Shown: one piece after another, positions 1 to 6,735 of the stretch
Numbering within the stretch: the first letter of the stretch is position 1
Layout of the letters: every line of letters starts with the position of its first letter
Assembly (NCBI RefSeq): GCF_000244755.1
Contig: NZ_AHOO02000001.1
Coordinates: 1-14,451, forward strand
Direction: 5' to 3'
DNA length: 14,451 bases
From: Leptospira licerasiae serovar Varillal str. VAR 010
GTDB lineage: Bacteria; Spirochaetota; Leptospiria; Leptospirales; Leptospiraceae
Translations under genes and position numbers: made by a program
Notes under the pieces: generated by a model
Databases searched by the model: none
What the model was told of the DNA's origin: nothing
Seen by the model: only the letters and a program-made list of their open reading frames with translations

Positions 1-177
1 ATACGAAGTTATACGACACTAATAGCTTCCATAATTATTGAATTTCCATTTTATCATTTTTCTGTTTATAAATTAGGTGAGTTGGAGTTAAGCAAACTCA
101 TATTTTTTGGATATCTGGTTTGTATTCATTTAGTTTCTTATCTTATACTTGTTGGCTCTTTTTTCGCTTTTAGGTAG
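1..177 (+). CDS. C-terminus of a membrane protein, cut by the window edge
   Basis: Frame 1 is open from the first base to a TAG at 175-177, giving 58 residues with no start inside the window. The translation is strongly hydrophobic, with a likely membrane segment at about residues 35-57 (rich in I, L, V, F, Y, ending SFFAFR). It lies upstream of the first attC and on the same strand as the other cassette genes, so it is read as the 3' end of a cassette gene whose beginning is to the left. The family cannot be recognised from this piece. About 40 nt of spacer follow before the attC. Confidence 0.55.
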   Translation: MRSYTTLIASIIIEFPFYHFSVYKLGELELSKLIFFGYLVCIHLVSYLILVGSFFAFR

Positions 178-219
178 TTTGTTGGTTAAGTTAAATGCTT
201 TGGGCAAGGAAGTAACGGC

Positions 220-375
220 GGCTAACTGTCGGTTCTGACGCTGCGCTTCGAGATCGCTACGCGACTCTCGCTTGGGCTTACGCCACATTCCGCTTTTGTC
301 ACTCGTCTTGCAGGGCAAGCCTCGCGCCAAGTCCTTACGGACTCGCGAAACGTCGTCAAACCTTGGTCGTTAGGC
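220..375 (+). other. attC site 1 (156 bp)
   Basis: R'' box ggctaac at 220-226, R' box gttaggc at 369-375. L boxes GGTTcTGACG and CGTCAAACC pair, leaving one extrahelical base (class C). The R'' is less canonical than in the other sites. It closes the cassette holding the partial membrane protein. Confidence 0.9.
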
Positions 376-652
376 GGACATCCGATAAATTTTCTCTCTT
401 TTTATTTTGGGGTAAAATATTCTTTAGAAAGAGCCGTGCAAAATCTTTCGTATGTTGGCCCGCTCCTGAGATGTTCTGGTGCAGAGCTATGGAGTTTCAT
501 CTTGTTGATTAGATTGCAGTTTGTGGACTTTAACTGGTCCCGTAATCGGAGCGGAGATCTGGCATCTGAAAGTAGTATTTTACCGAAACGGCAATTTACT
601 GAAGTATAAAAATGCAACTATTTGGAATGCACCGTATTTGGATCGGACGTCG
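370..652 (+). repeat. Repeated cassette without a convincing gene, copy 1
   Basis: The body of cassette 2 recurs at 6280-6561 and 14171-14451. Copies 1 and 3 differ at roughly ten positions; copy 2 is more divergent. A 71-codon minus-strand frame (402-617) is open in copies 1 and 3 but loses its ATG in copy 2, and most differences between copies 2 and 3 would change its residues. A + frame (about 430-609) has relatively more silent differences but no good start codon, and copy 1 has a 1-nt length change in the T-rich lead-in. It may be non-coding, regulatory or a decayed gene. Confidence 0.75.
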
Positions 653-794
653 GCCTAACTTACGGTGCCTCCGCGTCGCTCGGGGCTTGCTTCGCAACCC
701 GCTCGCTTGGGCTTTGCCACATTCGCGTCCGTCACTTCGTTTGCATGCGCAAACTCGTGCCGTTGCGAACGTCGGAGCACCTTGGTCGTTAGGC
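653..794 (+). other. attC site 2 (142 bp)
   Basis: R'' gcctaac at 653-659 and R' gttaggc at 788-794. L boxes GGTGcCTCCG and CGGAGCACC (class A variant, with a compensating T/C to A/G change relative to most class A sites). Short class with a CGCGTCCGTCACT core. Confidence 0.94.
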
Positions 795-850
795 GTAATC
801 GAGAAAAAACATTGTAAAATAGATTTTGCTAATTTGCTTTAATATATTCT

Positions 851-1285
851 ATGTCGATAAAAGATTATTTCTCAGATAAGATTGCTGCAATTTCAACTCC
901 AAGCGAATCTAATCTTCTTTCCAATCTCTAATTTTACTCGATTTTCCGATAATTCTGCAGTTCTCTTTAAATTAGATTGCAAAGGGGATCATTTTCAAGT
1001 AAGTAGTTTCAGTTTTTTGCTGATACTAATATCTTTAAGCGCTTTCTGCCGGACTTAAAAAAATCATACCAAAGTTTATCTGGAATTGCTAAGATTGAAA
1101 CATCATATGAGGATGATGTTCTAAAAATCAAATTCAAAGACAATGGTCATATTGATATTCTGTGTAATGTATTTATTCATGATGAATATTCTCAGGTCGT
1201 AAATATTGGGTTTGAATTAGATCAATCGTATTTGCCATCATTTATTGAATCATTAGAAAAGATTTACGAGGAACTATTTCCATAA
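851..1285 (+). pseudogene. Frameshifted relic resembling a WapI-type immunity protein
   Basis: No intact frame covers this cassette, but three consecutive + frames join into one plausible protein. Frame one starts at ATG 851 and stops at TAA 929-931 after 26 residues. Frame two continues from about 930 (FSDNSAVLFKLDCKGDHFQV). A shift at the T run 1013-1018 leads to frame three (ADTNIFKRFLPDLKKSYQSL...) and a proper stop at 1283-1285, just before the attC. The pattern (FL..L...Y.SL.G.A, GHIDILCNVF, NIGFELDQSYL.SFIESLEKI) resembles my recollection of small WapI-type immunity proteins of contact-dependent toxins; no search was run. The stop two codons short of the attC fits an originally intact cassette gene decayed in place. 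Confidence 0.6.
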
Positions 1286-1297
1286 GTTCTCGACTAC

Positions 1298-1451
1298 GCC
1301 TAACTTTCGGTGCTTCCGCAGCGCTTCGAGCTTGCTTCGCAACTCTCGCTTGGCCTTCGGCACATTTCGCTTTGTCACTCGCCTTGCAGAGCAAGTCTCG
1401 TGCCAAGTGCTTACGCACTCGCGAAACGTCGGAACACCTTGGTCGTTATAC
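1298..1451 (+). other. attC site 3 (154 bp)
   Basis: R'' gcctaac at 1298-1304 and R' gttatac at 1445-1451. L boxes GGTGcTTCCG and CGGAACACC (class A). Medium-length class with a CGCTTTGTCACTCG core. Confidence 0.95.
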
Positions 1452-1490
1452 GCAAGACGCCCAAATATTGCATTTTATAGAAGAATTCAT

Positions 1491-1525
1491 TTGACTTATA
1501 TACAAAGATTGTATATACTAAAGAA
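1491..1525 (+). promoter_or_regulatory. Cassette-borne promoter with operator for the RHH-PIN toxin-antitoxin pair
   Basis: -35 TTGACT at 1491-1496, 17-nt spacer, -10 TATACT at 1514-1519. A perfect inverted repeat, TATATACA (1497-1504) and TGTATATA (1510-1517) with a 5-nt loop, fills the spacer and overlaps the -10, as expected for autorepression by an RHH antitoxin. The -10 ends 6 nt before the ATG at 1526, so transcription should begin at or within a base or two of the start codon, giving a leaderless mRNA. Confidence 0.8.
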
Positions 1526-1729
1526 ATGAACCAGACTGTTAATATTTCCTTTGAAAAGGGGCTTTTAAAAGAAATAGATAAAATTGCCAAAAGAGAACAT
1601 AGATCAAGGTCAGAATTGATTCGTGAAGCGGCGAGAGCCTATATAGAAAAGAAATTTAAATGGGAAAAATTTTCGAAATTGGCTCAGCAATTTCTAAGAC
1701 AGCAAATATTACTGAGGAATCCATTATAG
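1526..1729 (+). CDS. Ribbon-helix-helix antitoxin with frameshifted C-terminus
   Basis: The first 45 or so residues form a typical RHH DNA-binding domain: beta strand TVNISFEKGLL, then helix KEIDKIAKREHRSRSELIREAARAYIEKK. This is the antitoxin layout preceding PIN toxins, and it should dimerise on the inverted repeat over its own promoter. After about residue 53 the open frame ends QFLRQQILLRNPL. The -1 frame from about 1690 reads ISKTANITEESIIDEIKLIRKQKKTP and stops with a TGA at 1768-1770 overlapping the toxin ATG, which is the usual coupled arrangement. The real tail was therefore most likely in that frame and one base has been lost (or two gained) near 1685-1695. Toxin binding usually resides in this tail, so neutralisation may be impaired unless the frame is recovered. 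Confidence 0.8.
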   Translation: MNQTVNISFEKGLLKEIDKIAKREHRSRSELIREAARAYIEKKFKWEKFSKLAQQFLRQQILLRNPL

Positions 1730-1769
1730 ATGAGATAAAACTAATTAGGAAGCAGAAGAAAACTCCCTG

Positions 1770-2195
1770 ATGCTTAAAGTTCTTATAGATACCAATGTTT
1801 ACATATCAGCAATTCTATTTGGTGGCAAACCTAAAGTTATTTTAGAAGAGCTAATATCGGGTAAGATAATTGGCTACATTTCTGATTCCATCTTAAAAGA
1901 AATTGAAGAGACATTAAAAAAGCCAAAATTTAAGTTAAGTGAAGAATTTATCTCAATAGTTTTATCTGAAATTGAATCACTCACAGAGAAAATAGTAAAT
2001 ATATCTCTAAAAGACTATGCGGGTCTTCGAGACAGAGATGATTATCACATACTTGAGAGTGCGATTTCAGCAAAGGTCGATTATTTAATTACTGGCGATC
2101 AAGATTTACTGGTTTTAAAGAATTTGAAATCTCTCAAGATTATTTCTCCTGAACAATATTTAAGTTTGGATAGTAGTGGGGCGTCCAGCGTATAA
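1770..2195 (+). CDS. PIN-domain toxin of a type II toxin-antitoxin system
   Basis: A 141-residue PIN-domain protein, the usual family length, resembling the putative toxins of the COG1569 type. PIN toxins are metal-dependent ribonucleases. Acidic residues in the expected places are visible: D7 in VLIDTNVYISA, E44 in the helix SILKEIEE, the D cluster near residues 87-91 in LRDRDDYHILESA, and the GDQDLL motif near residue 110. The ATG overlaps the TGA of the ancestral antitoxin frame (ATGA-like coupling). The TAA stop lies inside the R'' box of the attC that follows, so the last two codons are formed by the cassette end. The gene looks intact although the antitoxin tail is shifted. Confidence 0.88.
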   Translation: MLKVLIDTNVYISAILFGGKPKVILEELISGKIIGYISDSILKEIEETLKKPKFKLSEEFISIVLSEIESLTEKIVNISLKDYAGLRDRDDYHILESAISAKVDYLITGDQDLLVLKNLKSLKIISPEQYLSLDSSGASSV

Positions 2196-2344
2196 CTAAC
2201 AGCTCTGGCGCAGCGCTTCGGGATTGCTTTCGCAACCCTCGCTTGGGCTTCGCCACATTCCGCTTTGTCACTCGTCTTGCAGTGGCAAGCCTCGTGCCAA
2301 GTCCTTCGGACTCGCGGAACGTCGCCAAGCGTTGGTCGTTAGCT
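2190..2344 (+). other. attC site 4 (155 bp)
   Basis: R'' gtataac at 2190-2196 and R' gttagct at 2338-2344. L boxes GCTcTGGCG and CGCCAAGC (class B), preceded by the TAACA spacer typical of class B and D sites here. Confidence 0.95.
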
Positions 2345-2360
2345 GCAATTGCCGTATAAT
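2332..2360 (+). promoter_or_regulatory. Possible hybrid promoter across the attC/cassette junction
   Basis: TTGGTC at 2332-2337, part of the conserved right arm of attC 4, lies exactly 17 nt before a perfect TATAAT at 2355-2360 in cassette 5. The -35 match is 4 of 6 to TTGACA. If active, the -35 is supplied by the attC and the -10 by the cassette, so insertion would create the promoter. The leader would carry the 7-bp inverted repeat at 2375-2394. Confidence 0.45.
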
Positions 2361-2374
2361 GTTGTCGTGAACAC

Positions 2375-2394
2375 ATAAGAATGTATGTTCTTAT
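2375..2394 (+). promoter_or_regulatory. Inverted repeat upstream of the cassette 5 gene
   Basis: ATAAGAA (2375-2381) and TTCTTAT (2388-2394) form a perfect 7-bp inverted repeat with a 6-nt loop, 22 nt before the ATG. It could be an operator or an mRNA hairpin. It has no T run or GC-rich stem typical of a terminator. Confidence 0.35.
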
Positions 2395-2416
2395 TTGATG
2401 AGAGATAATAAGAAAT

Positions 2417-2992
2417 ATGAAAAGAATAAGTCCTCAAGAAAAGAAAGAACTTTCATACAAGAAGGACTCGATGTCTCCAACTGAAAGTGCTAAACAATAT
2501 CGGAAAGGATGGAGGAAGAAAAAGATTACAGAACAGCGCTCTGAACGAAGAAAAGCTAAGCAAACTATTTCCGAATCCATTCATGAAAGGTTTTTGAATG
2601 TTCAAGAATTGGATTTTCATTTTATTCTCAGAAAAAGGATGGAAAAATGGGAATCGATGAATTTGCGCGAATGGATTCGTTATAAAGCCGATAAGAGGAT
2701 TGTTTTTACAGCTAGAAATTTTTTTAAAACTAGCTACAATAAAGAAGAACATGAATCATCGTTCTCTAACTTTTTGGAGAATCTATTTGCAGATAATATC
2801 GATAATCCGAAAGAAATTGCAGCTCTTTTGAAAAGTAGCATCGTAGGAGACTTGAGTCCGAAAGGAAAAAATAGTTTTGAGCGCTTTTTCTTGAGACAAC
2901 GGCATATTTGGTTATCAAAATATTTCGAAGACAATCAAGTAATGAGGGAAAGATTGAAAAATTGGATCGAAAAAATTGTGGGTTCTGGTTGA
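2417..2992 (+). CDS. Unknown basic cassette protein, 191 residues
   Basis: I do not recognise the family. The first 50 residues are extremely lysine- and arginine-rich and lack hydrophobic stretches (KRISPQEKKELSYKKD, then YRKGWRKKKITEQRSERRKAKQ), suggesting nucleic-acid binding or disorder. The rest is predicted mostly helical and charged, with aromatic motifs such as LREWIRYKADKRIVF, FFLRQRHIWLSKYF and a final amphipathic helix MRERLKNWIEKI. No signal peptide or membrane segment is seen, so it should be cytoplasmic. The ATG is chosen because no upstream in-frame start fits within the cassette; a weak purine-rich stretch (GAGAG) precedes it. It is alone in its cassette, and about 40 nt follow the stop before the attC. 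Confidence 0.7.
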   Translation: MKRISPQEKKELSYKKDSMSPTESAKQYRKGWRKKKITEQRSERRKAKQTISESIHERFLNVQELDFHFILRKRMEKWESMNLREWIRYKADKRIVFTARNFFKTSYNKEEHESSFSNFLENLFADNIDNPKEIAALLKSSIVGDLSPKGKNSFERFFLRQRHIWLSKYFEDNQVMRERLKNWIEKIVGSG

Positions 2993-3030
2993 AGAGATTA
3001 TATATAGGTTCTTGCAACGACGGCAACTGC

Positions 3031-3171
3031 AGCTAACTTTCGGTGCTTCCGCTCCGCTTCGAGATCGCTAACGCGACTCTCGCTCGGGCTTCGCCACATT
3101 CGCGTCCGTCACTGCACTTGCTTGCGCAAGTTCGCGCCGTTGCGAACGTCGGAACACCTTGGTCGTTAGGC
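3031..3171 (+). other. attC site 5 (141 bp)
   Basis: R'' agctaac at 3031-3037 and R' gttaggc at 3165-3171. L boxes GGTGcTTCCG and CGGAACACC (class A). Short class with a CGCGTCCGTCACT core. Confidence 0.95.
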
Positions 3172-3199
3172 GGACATTCCGGAAAGATATTATTTGATA

Positions 3200-3679
3200 A
3201 TGAAAAAACTTTTAGCTCTAATAATTCTAACAGCTTCATTTTCTTTATCATCTAAAGAAATTACTTCTGTAACTGTGAAGAAAAGTGAAAGGAAGCTTGT
3301 AGTAACTCAAAATGGTGTAAATATTCTGGAATTGAAGATTTCACTTGGATTTAATCCTGATGGGAATAAGTTGCAAGAAGGTGATGGTAAAACACCTGAA
3401 GGCGAATATAAACTAGATTATCTAATAAATGATTGGGAATACTATAAAGCTTTTCATATTTCTTATCCAAAGGTTGATCAGATAAAAAAGGCAAAGGAAA
3501 ATGGAGTAAACCCCGGTGGCGGAATCCTAATTCATGGAATGCAGACAAAATGGAATTGGATAGGGAAATTACATACATTTTGGGACTGGACTCATGGCTG
3601 TATTGCAGTTACTAATGAACAAATGGATAAGTTGATAGAAATAGTTCCGGTTGGTTCAAAAATCATAATTGAACCATGA
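3200..3679 (+). CDS. Exported L,D-transpeptidase family protein (YkuD domain)
   Basis: A 159-residue protein with a short signal peptide (MKKLLALIILTASFSLSS) followed directly by a YkuD/L,D-transpeptidase domain. The family signature is complete: H112-G113 in GGGILIHGM, and the catalytic stretch W-T-H-G-C at 130-134, with H132 and C134 as the expected catalytic pair, followed by IAVTNEQMD. Enzymes of this family form or edit 3-3 cross-links, or attach proteins, in peptidoglycan; here the location would be periplasmic. Compared with larger family members it has no LysM or other wall-binding domain. A TTG at 3194 is an alternative start and is better spaced (7 nt) from the GGAAAG at 3181-3186. 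The ATG is preferred because it gives a classical MKK signal peptide. Close relatives exist as ordinary chromosomal genes, so this is a metabolic rather than selfish cassette. Confidence 0.88.
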   Translation: MKKLLALIILTASFSLSSKEITSVTVKKSERKLVVTQNGVNILELKISLGFNPDGNKLQEGDGKTPEGEYKLDYLINDWEYYKAFHISYPKVDQIKKAKENGVNPGGGILIHGMQTKWNWIGKLHTFWDWTHGCIAVTNEQMDKLIEIVPVGSKIIIEP

Positions 3680-3714
3680 TCAATTTAAATATTTGTTGTT
3701 CGATCCGGAACGTC

Positions 3715-3854
3715 GCCTAACTGTCGGTGCCTCCGCTCCGCTCAAGGCTGCTTCCGCACCTCTCGCTCGGGCTATGCCACATTCGCGTCCGTCACTTCGT
3801 TTGCATGAGCAAACTCGTGCCGTTGCGAACGTCGGAGCACCTCGGTCGTTAAGC
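3715..3854 (+). other. attC site 6 (140 bp)
   Basis: R'' gcctaac at 3715-3721 and R' gttaagc at 3848-3854. L boxes GGTGcCTCCG and CGGAGCACC (class A variant). The usual TTGGTC beside R' is TCGGTC here. Shortest site in the window. Confidence 0.95.
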
Positions 3855-3886
3855 GAAACGGCCAATAAAATTTTTCAACTAAGATT

Positions 3887-4357
3887 ATGAGTTTTTCTCC
3901 AAATAAACAATATAAATATGAACTAATATATGAAGGAGAAGTTAGGTTTGGACCACCTTACTACTCCTTGAAGTTAAATAATAAGTCAGTAAAAAACAGA
4001 ACTTTTGGTGAAGAAGCAAGATGGTCAAATGATTCCCGATACTTGGCTATACAAGAATGGCTAACTATTGATTACGTAGAAGGCCCAATTACTCGAGTAA
4101 TGTTATTCGATATGCAAACGAGAAAATATATTACTTTCAAAGAATTGGATAAAGGATTTGTAGAAGAATTTAAATTTGTAAATAATCAATTGATTTACAT
4201 TAATCATTACTATGGGATTAAGACGATTGAAGAAGTAAAACTCGAACTAAGCTCTATTAATAAGTGGTATTCAATGAAACTATTATGGGCCGCATCGCTT
4301 AACTATCGGCTCTGGCGCTTCGCTTCGAGCTTGCTTCGCAACTCTCGCTCGGGCTAA
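3887..4357 (+). CDS. Unknown cassette protein whose frame runs into the attC
   Basis: About 137 residues come from the cassette and the last 19 or so are translated attC sequence, because the R'' box is read as CTT AAC and offers no stop; translation ends at TAA 4355-4357 inside the site. The family is not recognised. The middle (EEARWSNDSRYLAIQEWLTIDYVEGPITRVMLFDMQTRKYITF) looks like beta-propeller-type strands of the WSxDxRYLA kind, and the rest is beta-rich and charged. There is no signal peptide or membrane segment. The frame may have lost its own stop by a small end deletion, or the attC-encoded tail may be tolerated. Recombination of this cassette would change the C-terminus of the protein. 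Confidence 0.6.
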   Translation: MSFSPNKQYKYELIYEGEVRFGPPYYSLKLNNKSVKNRTFGEEARWSNDSRYLAIQEWLTIDYVEGPITRVMLFDMQTRKYITFKELDKGFVEEFKFVNNQLIYINHYYGIKTIEEVKLELSSINKWYSMKLLWAASLNYRLWRFASSLLRNSRSG

Positions 4358-4450
4358 AGCCACATTCCGCTTTGTCACTCGTCTTGCATGGCAAGTCTCG
4401 CGCCAAGTCCTTCGGACTCGCGGAACGTCGCCAAGCCTTGGTCGTTAGAC
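4297..4450 (+). other. attC site 7 (154 bp)
   Basis: R'' gcttaac at 4297-4303 and R' gttagac at 4444-4450. L boxes GGCTcTGGCG and CGCCAAGCC (class B variant, pairing kept by a compensating change). Confidence 0.94.
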
Positions 4451-4474
4451 GATAGGCCAAAAGAAAATAGCTGT

Positions 4475-5437
4475 ATGAGAGGAATTGTGATTGGAGCAGG
4501 CGCAAGCTTTTCGGAATCCTTGGCAGTACATGCTCCAAGCGAATTTCAAATGCCACTGATAAAGAATTTTGCTCGTCAAACTTGGTTTGATTGGGATCCG
4601 GGCATATATTTGCATTTGTATCTTTCGAGTATAAATATAGATGTTACTAATACAACTGAAATGAATAAGCAATTCTTTGAACTTGAAGCCAAAGGAGATA
4701 CAAATATTGAAAAATTTTTTGAATTTGCATGGAATAATCGTAATCATCCTCTAATACTTCAACAAAGTTCGTTTCCCGGCATCAAGATTGATATTTCACC
4801 ATGGGAAAACATGTTATATCATAGTTTTGGAAAACCGCTCCATTTCTTAATGCTGCAAGCATTCCATAAGAATGAAATAGGCTTTGTGAGATTTACTGAA
4901 TCTGAAAAAGTAATTAAAAAGATAAATGGTAATGATTTAATTCTAAATTTAAACTACGATACTATTTTTGAAATTGCGCTTCAACAAAATTCGCGTTCTT
5001 TTAAGTATGAATATATTTCTCCTAACGCAAACACAATTACTGTTTTTAAACCTCATGGGTCATTAAACATGATAGTTTCAAAAGATGGTCGCTTTGCATT
5101 TAGCCAACCTGAAGCAGCTGGAGCTTCCATTGAAGGATGGACATGTTTTATTGGTTTAATTCCTCCTAGACTAAATAAAAAATACTCTCAGCATCCGATT
5201 TCCGAGCAAATAATTGAAAATCTGAAAAGTCATCCAAAACCAAATATTCTTACTTTTTGGGGAGTTGGTATTACTGAGAGCGACATTGATTTAAACGAGA
5301 TTTATACAGATTGGTCGATAAGTGCTGATACTATTGAAGTTATAAATCCTGATAAGCAGGTCTCAGACAAGGTGTCTCATTTATTAAGTAAAAAAGTGGA
5401 TTGGTATCCCTCTATTGATGAATGGGTTAAAGTGTAA
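4475..5437 (+). CDS. SIR2-domain protein (putative NAD-hydrolysing defence protein)
   Basis: A 320-residue protein with the SIR2-like signatures of bacterial defence NADases. G7-A-G-A-S11 at the extreme N-terminus is the Rossmann NAD-binding loop. LNYDTIFE at 159-166 matches the N-Y-D motif. KPHGSLN at 192-198 contains the histidine H194 expected in the active site. FWGVGITESDID at 261-272 matches the late G-x-G..SD.D motif. In the family, such proteins act alone or with partners in anti-phage systems and deplete NAD+ after infection. No second defence gene shares the cassette, so it would act alone or with a distant partner. The ATG at 4475 is chosen because upstream in-frame codons lie in the attC and because it places the GAGAS loop near the N-terminus as usual. 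The rest of the protein shows no recognised sensor domain. Confidence 0.8.
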   Translation: MRGIVIGAGASFSESLAVHAPSEFQMPLIKNFARQTWFDWDPGIYLHLYLSSINIDVTNTTEMNKQFFELEAKGDTNIEKFFEFAWNNRNHPLILQQSSFPGIKIDISPWENMLYHSFGKPLHFLMLQAFHKNEIGFVRFTESEKVIKKINGNDLILNLNYDTIFEIALQQNSRSFKYEYISPNANTITVFKPHGSLNMIVSKDGRFAFSQPEAAGASIEGWTCFIGLIPPRLNKKYSQHPISEQIIENLKSHPKPNILTFWGVGITESDIDLNEIYTDWSISADTIEVINPDKQVSDKVSHLLSKKVDWYPSIDEWVKV

Positions 5438-5450
5438 GTTTTGGCCCATC

Positions 5451-5605
5451 GTCTAACTAACAGCTCTGGCGCAGCGCTTCGGGATTGCTATCGCAACCCT
5501 CGCTTGGGCTTTGCCACATTCCGCTTTGTCACTCGAATTGCAGAGCAATTCTCTTGCCAAGTCCTTACGGACTCGCGGAACGTCGCCAAGCGTTGGACGT
5601 TATGC
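5451..5605 (+). other. attC site 8 (155 bp)
   Basis: R'' gtctaac at 5451-5457 and R' gttatgc at 5599-5605. L boxes GCTcTGGCG and CGCCAAGC (class B). The conserved TTGGTC beside R' is TTGGAC here, as in sites 15 and 18. Confidence 0.95.
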
Positions 5606-5633
5606 GCAATGTGCGAGGAAATATTATTCTAAA

Positions 5634-6122
5634 ATGAAGTTTGGCGAACAGAATACTCAACGCGAAGAATCAAAATCTAACCGTCTAGAATGGCGGAAAT
5701 ATTCTGTAGTTGTACTTTTCCTAATCTTCATGTTATATCTTTCATGGATTGAGATTGAACAAGCGCCGAAGAACAGAAGTTTACTTCAAGCCGAATTTGA
5801 TTTGATACGTCCTTTGCCCTCTGCTGTTCTCGTTGAATCCTCAGCTATAGTTAAAAGTGGGCATGGTACTGTTGGAAGTACATATAGGACATCAGACTCG
5901 GTCTCAGATATTTTTGCATATTATTCTAACGAGTTACAAATGCGAGGGTGGCAGTATTACGGAGAAAGAGCAATTAAAGACTGGGGTCGTGACTTTGGCG
6001 GTAAAATCCTAGAATTTTGTAAGGGGCAGTATATGACTAGTATTCAATATGCAGGTAAACATGCTTCATACGGCTGGACGTTTGGAGTAGATGTTTCTTT
6101 CGGCTCAAATCATTGTAAATAA
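5634..6122 (+). CDS. Single-pass membrane-anchored protein of unknown function
   Basis: A 162-residue protein: about 22 charged cytoplasmic residues, one membrane segment at about 23-39 (YSVVVLFLIFMLYLSWI), then an extracytoplasmic domain. That domain contains GTVGSTYRTSDSVSDIFAYYSNELQMRGWQYYGE, a segment typical of small soluble alpha/beta domains in which a polypeptide or ligand is held, but I cannot name the family. The start at ATG 5634 is the first in-frame start beyond the attC. It is preceded by a weak GAGGAAA too far away to be a strong binding site. The gene is alone in its cassette and 22 nt separate its stop from the next attC. Confidence 0.7.
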   Translation: MKFGEQNTQREESKSNRLEWRKYSVVVLFLIFMLYLSWIEIEQAPKNRSLLQAEFDLIRPLPSAVLVESSAIVKSGHGTVGSTYRTSDSVSDIFAYYSNELQMRGWQYYGERAIKDWGRDFGGKILEFCKGQYMTSIQYAGKHASYGWTFGVDVSFGSNHCK

Positions 6123-6144
6123 TTTGCTTTTGTTTACACACTGC

Positions 6145-6285
6145 GCATAACTGTCGGTGCTTCCGCTCCGCTCGTGGATCGCTACGCGACCACTCACTCG
6201 GGCTTCGCCACATTTTGCATTGTCACTGCGCTTGCATGGCAAGCTCGTTCCAACGCAAAACGTCGGAACACCTTGGTCGTTAGGC
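6145..6285 (+). other. attC site 9 (141 bp)
   Basis: R'' gcataac at 6145-6151 and R' gttaggc at 6279-6285. L boxes GGTGcTTCCG and CGGAACACC (class A). Short class, but the core (TTGCATTGTCACT) differs from the other short sites. Confidence 0.94.
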
Positions 6286-6561
6286 GAACATCCGATAAAT
6301 TCTTTCTTTTTTATTTTAGGGTTAAATATTCTTTAGAAAGAGCCGTGCAAAATTTTCCGTATGTTAGCCCGCTCCTGAGATGTTCTGGTGCCGAGCTTTG
6401 GAATTCAATTTTGCTGATTAAATTACAGTTTGGGGACTCTAACTGGTCCCGTATTCGGAGCGGAGATCTGGCATCTGAAAGTAGTATTTTACCGAAGCGG
6501 CAATTTACTGAAGTACAAAAATACAAATATTTTGAATGCACCGTATTTGGATCGGACGTCG
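6280..6561 (+). repeat. Repeated cassette without a convincing gene, copy 2
   Basis: Same unit as the bodies at 370-652 and 14171-14451 but the most diverged copy, with about 20 substitutions and no length change relative to copy 3 over the central 240 nt. The minus-strand frame is kept open but its ATG is replaced by TTG. The + frame stop seen in the other copies (TAA after FTEV) is CAA here. Its attC (site 10) is of the 153-bp class while copy 1 carries a 142-bp site, so body and attC do not travel as one unchanged unit. Confidence 0.75.
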
Positions 6562-6714
6562 GCCTAACTTTCGGTGCTTCCGCAGCGCTGCGGGCTCGCT
6601 TCGCGACCCTTGCTTGGCCTTCGGCACATTTCGCTTTGTCACTCGCCTTGCAGAGCAAGTCTCGCGCCAAGTCCTTCGGACTCGCGAAACGTCGGAACAC
6701 CTTGGTCGTTAGAC
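6562..6714 (+). other. attC site 10 (153 bp)
   Basis: R'' gcctaac at 6562-6568 and R' gttagac at 6708-6714. L boxes GGTGcTTCCG and CGGAACACC (class A). Medium-length class. Confidence 0.95.
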
Positions 6715-6735
6715 GCAAGGCCCTAAATACTTTCG
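6702..6735 (+). promoter_or_regulatory. Possible hybrid attC/cassette promoter for the DUF3800 gene
   Basis: TTGGTC of attC 10 (6702-6707) is followed after 16 nt by TAAATA (6724-6729), a weak -10 match, which ends 6 nt before the ATG at 6736. The spacing equals that of the three stronger leaderless promoters in the window. The hexamer match is poor, so this is tentative. Confidence 0.3.

Noticed and set aside
1..12. Sequence equal to most of one loxP arm (atacgaagttat)
   Set aside because: No second arm or spacer follows, and it is read in the open frame of the partial membrane protein; it is most likely chance.
130..330. Minus-strand 66-codon frame at attC 1, and similar frames on both strands over other attC sites
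   Set aside because: GC-rich attC sequence is open in several frames; the same peptides (RSGIA, FATFRFVTRLA, SRNVGTPWSL) recur with the repeats and are not genes.
402..617. Minus-strand 71-codon gene in the repeated cassette
   Set aside because: The ATG is lost in copy 2, and most differences between copies 2 and 3 change residues; orientation is opposite to every other gene. Kept as repeat only.
2453..2934. Minus-strand frames within cassette 5 (also 2766-3026, 3351-3578, 4445-4747, 11173-11409, 12651-12902)
   Set aside because: Shadows of well-supported + strand genes, with hydrophobic low-complexity translations and no motif.
4388..4474. N-terminal extension of the SIR2 gene; similarly 5511-5633 and 7618-7773 for the cassette 9 and 12 genes
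   Set aside because: These are translated attC sequence; the first ATG inside the cassette fits the domain start.
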